A stretch of 64,000 nt of DNA. Source: Gammaproteobacteria bacterium (GTDB lineage Bacteria; Pseudomonadota; Gammaproteobacteria; Steroidobacterales; Steroidobacteraceae). The DNA is taken from NCBI GenBank assembly GCA_025350055.1, contig JANXYK010000029.1:62001-126000 (forward strand). Reading direction: 5' to 3'. Below the pieces are notes generated by a model that saw only the letters and a list, made by a program, of their open reading frames with translations, searched no databases and was not told the origin of the DNA. The position numbers and the translations under genes are program-made. Of this stretch, positions 24,528 through 32,901 are shown in pieces (within the stretch, counting starts at the first letter, position 1; each line of letters begins with the position of its first letter).

Positions 24528-25828
24528 GCGTCGCGCGGATCGCGAAGCAGGCGCACATCGTGCTGCGAAACCGGAATCGTGATGCCCGCGTCGCGGAACA
24601 ACCGCCAGATCCTGCGATTCACATCCGAGCGCACGTTGTTGACGCCGTTCTCGGGGTCGGCAATCCAGAAGCGCAATTCCAGGTCCATGCCGAAATCGGC
24701 AAATTGCATCAGCCGTGTCACGGGCGCCGGATCATGCAGTACGCGCCGATGCCCCTCGATGGCCTGCATCAGTATCGACAGCGCCAGCTCCGGATCGTCG
24801 CGATAGCTGATGCGCACCGGCAGCTTGATGCGCACCTTGCGATCGGAGTAACTCCAGTTGATCACCGCATTGGTGATCAGGTTCTGGTTCGGCACCAGCG
24901 TCTCGACGCCATCGCGATCGCGCACCACCACGTAGCGGCCACGCAGTTCCTGCACCCAGCCGAAATTCTCGGTGCTGGTGCCGGCCACGCCCGTGAAGCT
25001 GATGACATCGCCGGGCTTGATCGACTTGTCGAGCAGCAGCACGAAGCCACTGACGAAATTGCTGGCGATCGCCTGCAGGCCGAATCCCAGGCCGAGGCCG
25101 ATCGCGCCGGTGAGCACCGTGAGCGCAGTGAGATCCACGCCGGCGGCGTTGATGCCGAGCAGCGTGCCCATGCTGATCAGGAAGAAGTAGCTGAATTTCG
25201 AGATGCCGATGCGGGTGGAGAGCGCCACGCTGTCGAGCTTCATCACGCGCCGCTCAATGGCGCGCGCGATCACGCTCATGATCACCACGAAGCCCGTGAC
25301 CACGAACAGCCCCTTGAGGAGCGACCAGAGCGAGAACTGCGTCTTGCCCGGCAACAGATCGATGCTGTCGAGCGCGCGCTCGATGACATCGAACCAGCCG
25401 ACCACCTGGAAGGCGATCGCCAGCCAGATGAACAGGGTCAGGCGCGCTTCCCACTTGTGCACCCAGGATTGCGGCCCGACCAGCAGGCCGATCGCAAAGG
25501 TGCCGAGGCGCACCAGCAACAGCGCCGCGGCCAATTGCAGGCCCATGTCCAGCACGGTGGTGTTGAAGCTGCGCGCCACGTAGAGCGCATGCGCGCCGAG
25601 CAGCAGGATCAGCGCGCACAAGGCCGGCGTCAGCACCACCGAGGCTTCGAGCGCAGTGGCCTGCCACGCGATGCGCGGCGCGGCGCGGCGCTGGCAGGCG
25701 AGGCGCGCCGCATGACCGACCAGCACGGCGAGCGCGACGGCCACAATGAGGATCAGGATCTGAGCCAGGCACTGCGGCGTCGACAATTGCGCCAGGGAAT
25801 CTTGCAGCGTTTCATTCAGGGTGTTCAT
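24524..25828 (-). CDS. MscS-family mechanosensitive ion channel
   Basis: 434 residues with several membrane helices in the first half. The pore helix TM3 is AIGLGLGFGLQAIASNFVSGFVLLLDKSIKPGDVI, the diagnostic MscS segment. It is followed by the beta domain (GWVQELRGRYVVVRDRDGVETLVPNQNLITNAVINWSY) and the alpha-beta C-terminal domain. It releases solutes on hypo-osmotic shock. With five or more N-terminal helices it is longer than E. coli MscS, resembling YbdG- or YjeP-type members. It sits between DUF465 and arfB, with small gaps on both sides. Confidence 0.93.
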   Translation of the reverse strand: MNTLNETLQDSLAQLSTPQCLAQILILIVAVALAVLVGHAARLACQRRAAPRIAWQATALEASVVLTPALCALILLLGAHALYVARSFNTTVLDMGLQLAAALLLVRLGTFAIGLLVGPQSWVHKWEARLTLFIWLAIAFQVVGWFDVIERALDSIDLLPGKTQFSLWSLLKGLFVVTGFVVIMSVIARAIERRVMKLDSVALSTRIGISKFSYFFLISMGTLLGINAAGVDLTALTVLTGAIGLGLGFGLQAIASNFVSGFVLLLDKSIKPGDVISFTGVAGTSTENFGWVQELRGRYVVVRDRDGVETLVPNQNLITNAVINWSYSDRKVRIKLPVRISYRDDPELALSILMQAIEGHRRVLHDPAPVTRLMQFADFGMDLELRFWIADPENGVNNVRSDVNRRIWRLFRDAGITIPVSQHDVRLLRDPRDA

Positions 25829-25839
25829 GGGACCGGCGT

Positions 25840-26064
25840 TCAGGCGTTGAGATCGGGAATCAGCTGGCTCTCGAGCAACAGGATCTGGTCCTTGAGCATC
25901 AGCTTGCGTTTCTTCAGGCGTTTGAGCTGCAGTTCATCCACGTGTATGTCGAGCGAGAGCCGGGAGATGACTTCATCGAGATCGCGATGCGCAATGCGCA
26001 GCTCGCGCAATTTCTGGATATTGCGGAACAGCTCGCGGTCAACATTGTCACCGGACTCAGTCAT
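25840..26064 (-). CDS. DUF465 (YdcH-like) small coiled-coil protein
   Basis: 74 residues. The sequence is almost one helix pair: NIQKLRELRIAHRDLDEVISRL, then VDELQLKRLKKRKLMLKDQILLLESQ. The spacing of the H-x-x-L-D and the LKKRKLxLKD block is the DUF465 signature. Function unknown; members are small cytosolic proteins. It starts 2 bases after the rnm stop and ends 11 bases before mscS. Confidence 0.88.
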   Translation of the reverse strand: MTESGDNVDRELFRNIQKLRELRIAHRDLDEVISRLSLDIHVDELQLKRLKKRKLMLKDQILLLESQLIPDLNA

Positions 26065-26066
26065 GG

Positions 26067-26945
26067 CTATGCAGGCTGTGGCGCCTCGGCCGGCGTGAAG
26101 CCGAGCAGCTGGGTTATAGGAGTAATGCCGTCGGGTAGCTTAAGCCAGCGACCGAGCGGGCGCCACGGCAGGCCGGGCTCGTGGAAATCCGAGCCCAGCG
26201 AGCCCGCCAGCGCGCAGCGGCGCGCCAGCGACGCGGCCTGGGCGGCATCGGCCGGGCCCATGCCGGGCAGGCTCACTTCGATACCGGCGCCCCCGTGCTC
26301 GCGAAACTGACTGCACAGCTCGCGCAGGGCGCCGGCCGAGAGTTTGTAGCGATGCGGATGCGCCAGCACCGCCAGCCCGCCGGCACGCGTGATGACCTCG
26401 ATGCAGGCCTCGGGCGTGGGCCATGCCGGCGGCACCGCCGCGCGCTGGCCTCGGCCCAGGTAGCCTTTGAAGGCATCCTCGACATCGGCGACCACACCGG
26501 CGGCCACCAGCGCCCGCGCCACGTGCAGGCGCGTGGGCGTGCCGGGGCTGGCCAGCACGGGTCCGATGAGCCCGGCCCCATCCAGTCCGCAGCGTGTCAG
26601 GCGCTCACCGATAGCCTGTACCCGCGCGACACGCAGCGCACGCACGGAACGCAGGTGCTCCACGAGCTGCGGCGTATCGGGCGCCACCCGCAGGCCGACA
26701 ATGTGCAGCTCGCGCCCGCGCCAGGTTGAACTGAGTTCGCAGGATGGCAGGAACTGTATGCCGTGTGTGCGGCAGGCCTCGGCCGCGCTGGCGCAGCCGG
26801 TAGTAGTGTCGTGATCGGTCAGCGCCAGCAGTTGCACCGCGCGTTGCGCGGCCAGCTCCACCAGCTGCGTGGGCGTAAGCGTGCCATCAGAATGGTCGCT
26901 GTGCGTGTGCAGGTCGACGCGCGCGTCCACGGCCTCAGGCTTCAC
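26067..26945 (-). CDS. rnm: PHP-domain 5'-3' exoribonuclease (RNase AM, YciV/TrpH)
   Basis: 292 residues from a GTG that overlaps the cysQ stop by 11 bases. The PHP metal-binding motif DLHTHSDHSDG lies at residues 11-21, followed by ALTDHDTTTG, a central E-containing region (FLPSCELS), ARVQAIGERL, and C-terminal LAHPHRYKL and GSDFHEP that complete the metal site. The E. coli enzyme trims 5' ends of rRNA and degrades short RNAs. The match covers the whole length of the family. Confidence 0.9.
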   Translation of the reverse strand: MKPEAVDARVDLHTHSDHSDGTLTPTQLVELAAQRAVQLLALTDHDTTTGCASAAEACRTHGIQFLPSCELSSTWRGRELHIVGLRVAPDTPQLVEHLRSVRALRVARVQAIGERLTRCGLDGAGLIGPVLASPGTPTRLHVARALVAAGVVADVEDAFKGYLGRGQRAAVPPAWPTPEACIEVITRAGGLAVLAHPHRYKLSAGALRELCSQFREHGGAGIEVSLPGMGPADAAQAASLARRCALAGSLGSDFHEPGLPWRPLGRWLKLPDGITPITQLLGFTPAEAPQPA

Positions 26946-27750
26946 TGGCCAGCGCCAGCCAGTCGCGGCTGTCGTCGGCCCAGCACAGGAACGAAGGGTT
27001 CAGCAGCGTGTGGCGCGCGTTGTAGCGCAGCGGCGCGCCATCGAGGCCCACGACGCGCGCGCCCGCGGCTTCGACGACCGCCTGGCCGGCAGCAGTATCC
27101 CACTCGCTGGTTGGCGACAGGCGCGGATAGAAATCGGCACGGCCTGCCGCGAGAAAGCCGAATTTCAGCGCACTGCCGACACCCACGAGCGTGTGCTCGC
27201 CCAGGCGTGCGAGCAGCGCATCGAGGCTTGCGCCGCGATGCGAGCGGCTGGCCAGTACGCGCGGTGGCTCCTCGGCGGGCACAGTGGCCTGCAAGGCCGA
27301 ATGTCGGCCCTGTTCATCGACCAGCCAGGCACCGGCGCCGCGCGCTGCAGCATAGAGCTGCCCTGTGGCCGGCGCATACACCACGCCCAGCACCGGCTGG
27401 TGTTCGTGCACCAGTGCGATGTTGACGGTGAACTCGCCGTTCTTCTTGACGAACTCGCGTGTGCCATCGAGCGGATCGATCAGCCACAGCGATGGCCACT
27501 CGCGGCGCGCGGCGGTTTCTTCCGCCGGCGATTCTTCGGAAAGTTGTGGCAGCTGCGGTGTGATGCGCGCGAGGCCTTCGCCGATCAGCCGATGGGCCGC
27601 GAGATCGGCGGCCGTGAGTGGCGATTGATCATCCTTGAGCGTGACGCTGAAATCGCGCGCATAGACCGCCATGATCTCGGCGCCCGCCGCGCGCGCCACG
27701 GCGATCACCTGCGGCAGCAGGTCGTAGGGGCGTTGCAGGTCGATGCTCAT
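26935..27750 (-). CDS. cysQ: 3'(2'),5'-bisphosphate nucleotidase CysQ
   Basis: 271 residues from the ATG giving MSIDLQRPYDLLPQV. The metal-binding inositol-monophosphatase motifs are present: SEESPAEE near the first metal site, the WLIDPLDGTREF motif, and C-terminal SPTSEWDTAAGQAVVEAAG. It hydrolyses PAP to AMP, removing a by-product of sulfate assimilation. It is the first gene of the minus-strand operon; its start is only 22 bases from the divergent yrfG start, so the two promoters overlap. Confidence 0.93.
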   Translation of the reverse strand: MSIDLQRPYDLLPQVIAVARAAGAEIMAVYARDFSVTLKDDQSPLTAADLAAHRLIGEGLARITPQLPQLSEESPAEETAARREWPSLWLIDPLDGTREFVKKNGEFTVNIALVHEHQPVLGVVYAPATGQLYAAARGAGAWLVDEQGRHSALQATVPAEEPPRVLASRSHRGASLDALLARLGEHTLVGVGSALKFGFLAAGRADFYPRLSPTSEWDTAAGQAVVEAAGARVVGLDGAPLRYNARHTLLNPSFLCWADDSRDWLALASEA

Positions 27751-27772
27751 GGGCCCCATGATACCTAAGCAT

Positions 27773-28468
27773 ATGAACGGACATGGCAACGGCAGCGCGC
27801 TGAGCAGCGCCCAATGGGATTCAGTCGATCACGTGCTGCTGGACCTCGACGGCACGCTGCTGGACCTCGATTTCGACAACCACTTCTGGCAGGTGCTGGT
27901 GCCGCGCGTGTGGGGCGCCGTGCGCGGCCTGGACGAAGCCGCGGCGGCGCGCGAGCTGCAGCCGCGTTTCGCGGCCTGCTTGGGTACGCTCCCCTGGTAC
28001 AGCACCGAATACTGGAGCCGCGAGCTGGGCCTCGACATCGCCGCGCTCAAGCGCGAGGACGCCGATCGTATCCGCTGGCTGCCCGGTGCGCAGCGCTTCC
28101 TGGCCGAGGCGCGTGCGCGCGGCAAGCAGCTAGTGCTGCTCACCAACGCGCATCCCGAGGCCCTGGCCATCAAGCACGAACGCACCGACGTGCTGACGCA
28201 TTTCGATCACAGCTACAGTTCGCACACGCTGGGGGCGCCGAAGGAAGACGCGCGCTTCTGGCAGGCGCTGCGCGCGGTGCTGCCGCATGATCCGGCGCGC
28301 TGCCTGTTCGCGGACGACAGTGCCACGGTGCTGCGCGCCGCGCATCAGGCGGGCATCGGACTGGTGCGGGCGATACGGCGACCCGACAGCGTGCGGCAGG
28401 CGCATGCACACGAGGAGTTCTGCGCGGTGGATGCGCTGGTGGAATTGCTGGAACCGGCTGCCGGCTAG
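27773..28468 (+). CDS. yrfG: HAD-family nucleotidase YrfG-like
   Basis: 231 residues from ATG 27773. The HAD motif I is LLDLDGTLLD (nucleophile D24, acid D26), motif II VLLTNAH, motif III lysine in GAPKEDARFW and motif IV LFADDSATVL. E. coli YrfG dephosphorylates GMP and IMP. The N-terminal LDFDNHFWQ and PWYSTEYWSRELGLD match the YrfG-type cap. It is divergent from cysQ. Confidence 0.88.
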   Translation: MNGHGNGSALSSAQWDSVDHVLLDLDGTLLDLDFDNHFWQVLVPRVWGAVRGLDEAAAARELQPRFAACLGTLPWYSTEYWSRELGLDIAALKREDADRIRWLPGAQRFLAEARARGKQLVLLTNAHPEALAIKHERTDVLTHFDHSYSSHTLGAPKEDARFWQALRAVLPHDPARCLFADDSATVLRAAHQAGIGLVRAIRRPDSVRQAHAHEEFCAVDALVELLEPAAG

Positions 28469-28499
28469 CGGCCGCCTGAGCCAGCACAGGTCTCAGCGA

Positions 28500-29027
28500 T
28501 CAGCCGATCGCGGCAATGGCGCGACGCAGTTCCGACAACGCGCTGCGCAGGGTCGCCGCCACCGTGGCGTCGGCGATCATGCCGTCTTCATCCAGGCCCT
28601 TGCCCAGCAGCGGAACGGCAAGCGACGCCGGTTCGACGATGACTGCCGCCATGGTGCGCAGCGTCTCGCGCAGCGCGGCATCCGCGGTCCAGGAACGCGG
28701 CGAGGTATTCAGTACCGCCACACGCTTGCCTACGAAAGGCGGATAGCCCACCAGCCAGTCGAGCGCATTCTTGATCGTGCCGCTGACGCCGTGCGCGTAC
28801 TCGGGGCTTGCGAGCACCAGGCCGTCGGCCGCGGCCACGGCGCGCTGGAATGCCAGCACACTGGCAGGAGAGTTCGCCTCGCAGTCGGGATTGAACAGTG
28901 GCAGTTCGCCCAGTCCGCCGTAGACCTGCACATCGATACCGGTCGGCGCGAGCCGCGCCGCGGCACGTAGCGCCGCAGAGTTGATCGAGGCCGCGCGCAG
29001 GCTTCCAGAGAGCGCCAGTATCTTCAT
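28500..29027 (-). CDS. NADPH-dependent FMN reductase
   Basis: 175 residues with the flavodoxin-like fold: KILALSGSLRAASINSAALRA at the N-terminus (phosphate-binding loop), PLFNPD, LASPEYAHGVSGTIKNALDWL (the flavin-contact motif of the ChrR/YieF type), and RVAVLNTSPRS. It should reduce FMN or quinones with NAD(P)H in the cytosol. The start is divergent from the flavin/PLP-type oxidase at 29105, with 77 bases between them. Confidence 0.9.
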   Translation of the reverse strand: MKILALSGSLRAASINSAALRAAARLAPTGIDVQVYGGLGELPLFNPDCEANSPASVLAFQRAVAAADGLVLASPEYAHGVSGTIKNALDWLVGYPPFVGKRVAVLNTSPRSWTADAALRETLRTMAAVIVEPASLAVPLLGKGLDEDGMIADATVAATLRSALSELRRAIAAIG

Positions 29028-29061
29028 ACGCAGGCTACGTGGTTCCCAGGCTTAAGAAAGC

Positions 29062-29067
29062 TATAAT
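29062..29067 (+). promoter_or_regulatory. TATAAT -10 hexamer candidate
   Basis: A perfect TATAAT lies 38 bases before the start of the PNPOx-like gene at 29105, in the gap to the divergent FMN reductase. The -35 region 16-18 bases upstream is not consensus. It is an obvious candidate given the GC-rich background. Confidence 0.5.
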
Positions 29068-29104
29068 ACCAGCGCACTCCGCCGCGACTTCAACGGAGAA
29101 CTTC

Positions 29105-29710
29105 ATGTCCAAACTCTTTGGCGACAGTCAACGCAGGCTGCAGCGCGAGTTCGATACCGAGCGTCTCGCGGACCGGATCGAAGAGCGGCTGTTCCGTGAG
29201 CACATCACCAGCGACGATCGCGCCTTCATCGAAGGCCTGGACATGTTCTTCCTCGCAACCACCGATGCCAGCGGGCATCCGAACTGTTCCTACAAGGGTG
29301 GTGACCCGGGCTTCGTGCGCGTGCTCGACGAGCATACGCTGGTGTTCCCCAACTACGACGGCAATGGCATGTACCTGTCGATGGGCAACGTGGCGGAGAC
29401 CTCGCAGGTCGGGTTGCTGTTTATTGATTTCGAAAACCAGAAGCGTTTGCGTGTGAATGGCCGCGCCAGCATCGCGCCCGCCGGCACGATCGAGCCAGGC
29501 TACCTGGAAGCGCAATTCGTGGTGCGGGTCGCGGTGCGCCAGGTGTTTCCGAACTGTCCGCGCTATATCCACAAGCTGCAGCGGGTGGAACGCTCGAAGT
29601 TCGTGCCGCGTGCGGACGTGTTCACGCCGGTGCCGGGCTGGAAGCGCATGGACTGGGCCTGCGATGTGCTGCCCGCGGGCGATCCGGCGCGCACGCCCGA
29701 GCCGCGCTGA
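29105..29710 (+). CDS. Pyridoxamine 5'-phosphate oxidase-like flavoprotein
   Basis: 201 residues from ATG 29105 (GGAG upstream). The split-barrel fold is recognisable in FIEGLDMFFLATTDASGHPNCSYKGGDPGFVRVLDEHTLVFPNYDGNGMYLSMGNV. This is followed by VGLLFIDFENQKRLRVNGRASI and NCPRYIHKL, the conserved arginine/tyrosine end of the family. Such proteins bind FMN or related cofactors; the specific substrate is unknown, and membership of the PNPOx-like superfamily alone does not show B6 oxidation. Confidence 0.87.
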   Translation: MSKLFGDSQRRLQREFDTERLADRIEERLFREHITSDDRAFIEGLDMFFLATTDASGHPNCSYKGGDPGFVRVLDEHTLVFPNYDGNGMYLSMGNVAETSQVGLLFIDFENQKRLRVNGRASIAPAGTIEPGYLEAQFVVRVAVRQVFPNCPRYIHKLQRVERSKFVPRADVFTPVPGWKRMDWACDVLPAGDPARTPEPR

Positions 29711-29717
29711 GCCGGCC

Positions 29718-30680
29718 TCAGATTTCCAGGCGGCCGTCGAACACTGCTACGCAGCGACCGCCGACGTACACGGTTGCAGTGCCGTTGCTCCCCGGCACGG
29801 TGCGGCCCAGCAGCAGGCTCGGGCGCCCCATGTCCACGCCTTGGTGTACGCGCCAGAGTTGCTCGCCGCGCGCCCCGGCATCGAGGGTGGCGAGCAAGGC
29901 GATGCAGGCGGCCGTAGCGCTACCCGTGGCCGGATCTTCCGGGACCCCATCGAGCGGCGCGAACATGCGCGCGTGCAACACGGTTGCTGCCGTGTCGCCA
30001 GCGACAGCCGCAGTTGCTGCGGGCGTCTCGCGCACATAGGTGTACACGCAGTCCGCGCCATCCAGCGGCAGCAGCGCTTCGTGTGCAGCGACATCGGCGC
30101 GCGCCGTGCGCAGTGCCTCGCGCGAGTTCAGCTCCGCCACCAGGAAGGGCAGGCCCACCGAGACCACCTGCGGCGCGTGCCGATCCGTGGCGATGGCGCT
30201 GACCGGCAGCGACAGGCACGCGGCCGCGGATTGCGGTGACACCACGCTGCGGCGGCTCAGTGCTTCGGGCGCGCGCAATTCCGCGCCGATGACTGCGCCA
30301 CTCGCACTGCCGCCGGCGGCGTCAGCTGTGCGCTCGCGCAACAGCGTGATAGGCACCAGCCCGGCCCGCTCCTCGAACACGAAAGTCTCCGCATCAGGCA
30401 GGCCCAGTCGCTGCCGTTCGTGCGCGAGCACGAACGCGGTGCCCACATTGGGATGCCCCGCAAAGGGCACTTCGACGCGCGGCGTGTAGATGCGCACCTG
30501 CGCGGTATGCATGGCATCGCACGGCGGCAGCACAAAAGTGGTTTCGGAATAATTGAATTCGCGGGCGATGGACTGCATCTGCGTGTCGGTGAGGCCGACC
30601 GCGTCCAGCACCACCGCCAGCGGATTGCCGCCGAACAGCCGGTCGGTGAAGACATCAGCGGTCACATAGCGTCGTTGCAT
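29718..30680 (-). CDS. PhzF family epimerase/isomerase
   Basis: 320 residues from the ATG giving MQRRYVTADVF. The PhzF signature is clear: TDRLFGGNPLAVVLDA, the catalytic Glu (E46) in EFNYSETTFVLPP, and the second half with GVPEDPATGSATAA. The fold is the diaminopimelate-epimerase type. Most family members have unknown substrates; none of the phenazine genes lie nearby, so no role in phenazine synthesis is claimed. It is convergent with the preceding gene and nearly abuts its end. Confidence 0.9.
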   Translation of the reverse strand: MQRRYVTADVFTDRLFGGNPLAVVLDAVGLTDTQMQSIAREFNYSETTFVLPPCDAMHTAQVRIYTPRVEVPFAGHPNVGTAFVLAHERQRLGLPDAETFVFEERAGLVPITLLRERTADAAGGSASGAVIGAELRAPEALSRRSVVSPQSAAACLSLPVSAIATDRHAPQVVSVGLPFLVAELNSREALRTARADVAAHEALLPLDGADCVYTYVRETPAATAAVAGDTAATVLHARMFAPLDGVPEDPATGSATAACIALLATLDAGARGEQLWRVHQGVDMGRPSLLLGRTVPGSNGTATVYVGGRCVAVFDGRLEI

Positions 30681-30698
30681 CGTGCAATGATATCCGGT

Positions 30699-31607
30699 AT
30701 GTGGCATCTGCGTGGCTTGGCGATTCTGGTGTTGGCGTGCACGGCGACCCTTGCGCGCGCCGAGCCCGTGGCCATCACCTTTGATGATCTGCCGCTCAAC
30801 GGCGAATTGGCGCCGGGCATGACGCGTGCCGGCATCGTGCGCGATGTGCTCGCGGTGCTGAAAGCCGCGCAGGTTCCAACTACCTTCGGATTCGTGAATG
30901 CCGCGCGCTTCGAGGGTAGTGCGGATGGCGCGCAGGCCCTGCGCCTGTGGGTTGACGGCGGCCAGCGCGTGGGCAATCACACTTATGCGCACGGCGATCT
31001 GGTCGGCGAGTCAGCCGAGGAATTCATGGCCGACGTGCGTCGCGATGAGCCGGTGCTTGAGCTGCTCGATCCCGCGCACGATTGGCATTGGCTGCGCTAT
31101 CCCTATTTGCACGAGGGCAACACCCACGCCAAGCGGCATGCGGTACGCGCGGCGCTGGCGGTGCGCGGCTATCGGATTGCGCAGACCACGCTCGACTACG
31201 AGGACTACCTGTGGAACAGCCCCTATGCGCGCTGCCTGGCGCGGCACGATGAACGGGCGATTGCCAGCCTGCGCGCTGGTTATCTCGCGATCGCCGCGCA
31301 GTATCTGGATGCCGACCGCCAGCTGGCGCAGCTTTTGTACGGCCATGAGGTCAGCCATGTGCTGCTGCTGCACCTGGGCGCCTTCAGCAGCGCGATACTG
31401 CCGGATCTGCTGCAGTTGCTGCATGCCAAGGGTTTCACGCTGGTCACGCTCGAGCAGGCGCAGCGCGACCCAGTGTATGCCACCGATCCCGATGGCGTGG
31501 AGCCCGAAAGCGGCACGCTGCTGGAGCAGTGGATAGCCGTGCGCAAGCTCCCCGTGCCCCCGGCGCCTGCCAAGCCCTATCGGGAACTCGAAACCCTGTG
31601 CAAGTGA
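30699..31607 (+). CDS. Exported polysaccharide deacetylase-family protein
   Basis: 302 residues from the ATG giving MWHLRGLAIL; an ATG 12 bases earlier is possible. The signal peptide ends near LARAEP. The NodB-type motifs are present: TFDDLP (D29-D30) and HTYAH (H94, H98), followed by RYPYLHEGN (motif 3) and the late LLLHLGAFSSA. These domains remove N- or O-acetyl groups from glycans; the exact substrate is unknown. The gene is divergent from phzF, 18 bases apart. Confidence 0.87.
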   Translation: MWHLRGLAILVLACTATLARAEPVAITFDDLPLNGELAPGMTRAGIVRDVLAVLKAAQVPTTFGFVNAARFEGSADGAQALRLWVDGGQRVGNHTYAHGDLVGESAEEFMADVRRDEPVLELLDPAHDWHWLRYPYLHEGNTHAKRHAVRAALAVRGYRIAQTTLDYEDYLWNSPYARCLARHDERAIASLRAGYLAIAAQYLDADRQLAQLLYGHEVSHVLLLHLGAFSSAILPDLLQLLHAKGFTLVTLEQAQRDPVYATDPDGVEPESGTLLEQWIAVRKLPVPPAPAKPYRELETLCK

Positions 31608-31641
31608 CGGCGGCGCGCGCCGGGAGGTGACGCAGCGCTGC

Positions 31642-32865
31642 TCAGTGGCGTTCTGCAAACAGGCCAAGTCGTCGCAACAGGGGCGTGATCGTCAGACCCT
31701 GCACGAATACCGAGAACACCACGACCGAGTAGGTGATCGTGATAAGGGTCTCGCGATCGGGCATATCCGCAGGCAAGGCGAGTGCGAGCGCCAGCGCCAG
31801 TGCGCCGCGCAGCCCGCCCCAGAACAGCACGTGCTGCTGCGCGCGCGACACTTTCAGCCGGCTGCCGGCGAACAGTGCGCACAACGGATAGATCGCCAGC
31901 GCGCGACCCAACGAGACCAGCGCAATGGCCGCCAGGATCGGCGCCCACAGCGCGGCGAAATGCTGCTGCGCCAGCTGTGCACCGATCAGCAGGAAGATCA
32001 GCGAATTGGCCAGGAAGGCCACGTATTCCCAGAAAATCTCCAGGCTGCCATCGCGCGCTGTGCCATCTTCAGCGCTCGCGCCGGCAGCGCTGGCTGCGCC
32101 GCTGTCGACACGCGGCGCCCGATTGCCGACCACCAGGCCCGCACCGAGCGCCGCCAGCACGCCCGAGCAATGGAAATGCTCGGCGAGAAAAAATGCTCCG
32201 TAGGCGCTAAGCGTGCTGAGCGTGAATTCCACCAGGTGATCGTCGGTGCGTCCGGCCAGCAGCAGAAAGGCCCATCCGGCCAGCACTCCTGCCACGATGC
32301 CGCCGCCCACTGCCAGCAGCAGTGACATGGCGATGGCACCTGGGTTCGCCGCGGCGCCCGTGAGCAGTGCGAGTGCGCTGACGAAGGCGACGGCCGCGGT
32401 GGCATCGTTCAGCAGACTCTCGGATTCGATCAGCAGGCGCACCCGGCCGTGCACGCCGGCTTCCTTGAAGGTGGCAATGACCGAGACCGGATCGGTGGCC
32501 GCGATCAGGATGCCGAACACGCAGGCATTGCCCCAGCTCCAGGAGCAGCCGTAGCGCATGCCGGCAGCGGTGACGGCTGCGGCCAGCAGCACACCTACCG
32601 TGGCCAGCAGCGTCACCACCGGCAGTTCGCGACGCAGTTCAGTCCAGCGTATGCACAGAGCCGCCTCGAAGATCAACGGCGGCAGGAACAGCGAGAAGAT
32701 GAGATCGCGCGAGAGTTGCAGATCGATGCGCGCATGAACCAGGTGCAGGCCCATGCCGGCGAGTACCAGTCCCACCGTGTAGGGCAGGTGCAGCCGGCGC
32801 GTGAGCATGGCCACCAGCGCCGAGACGAACAGCAGCAAACCCAGTTGCGTGATATCCGTGGCCAT
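31642..32865 (-). CDS. Na+/H+ antiporter, CPA1/NhaP-like
   Basis: 407 residues with about 11-12 membrane helices. Key features: LTRRLHLPYTVGLVLAGMG near the N-terminus, PPLIFEAAL, and the ion-binding ATDPVSVIATFKEAG motif, followed by ESESLLNDATAAVAF, which holds the conserved ND pair of CPA antiporters. The protein ends without a long cytosolic tail. It should exchange Na+ or K+ for H+ across the inner membrane. Confidence 0.9.
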   Translation of the reverse strand: MATDITQLGLLLFVSALVAMLTRRLHLPYTVGLVLAGMGLHLVHARIDLQLSRDLIFSLFLPPLIFEAALCIRWTELRRELPVVTLLATVGVLLAAAVTAAGMRYGCSWSWGNACVFGILIAATDPVSVIATFKEAGVHGRVRLLIESESLLNDATAAVAFVSALALLTGAAANPGAIAMSLLLAVGGGIVAGVLAGWAFLLLAGRTDDHLVEFTLSTLSAYGAFFLAEHFHCSGVLAALGAGLVVGNRAPRVDSGAASAAGASAEDGTARDGSLEIFWEYVAFLANSLIFLLIGAQLAQQHFAALWAPILAAIALVSLGRALAIYPLCALFAGSRLKVSRAQQHVLFWGGLRGALALALALALPADMPDRETLITITYSVVVFSVFVQGLTITPLLRRLGLFAERH

Positions 32866-32901
32866 CGCGCGCGCTTCGCCGTGGCGCTGAGTGCGGCCGC
32901 G

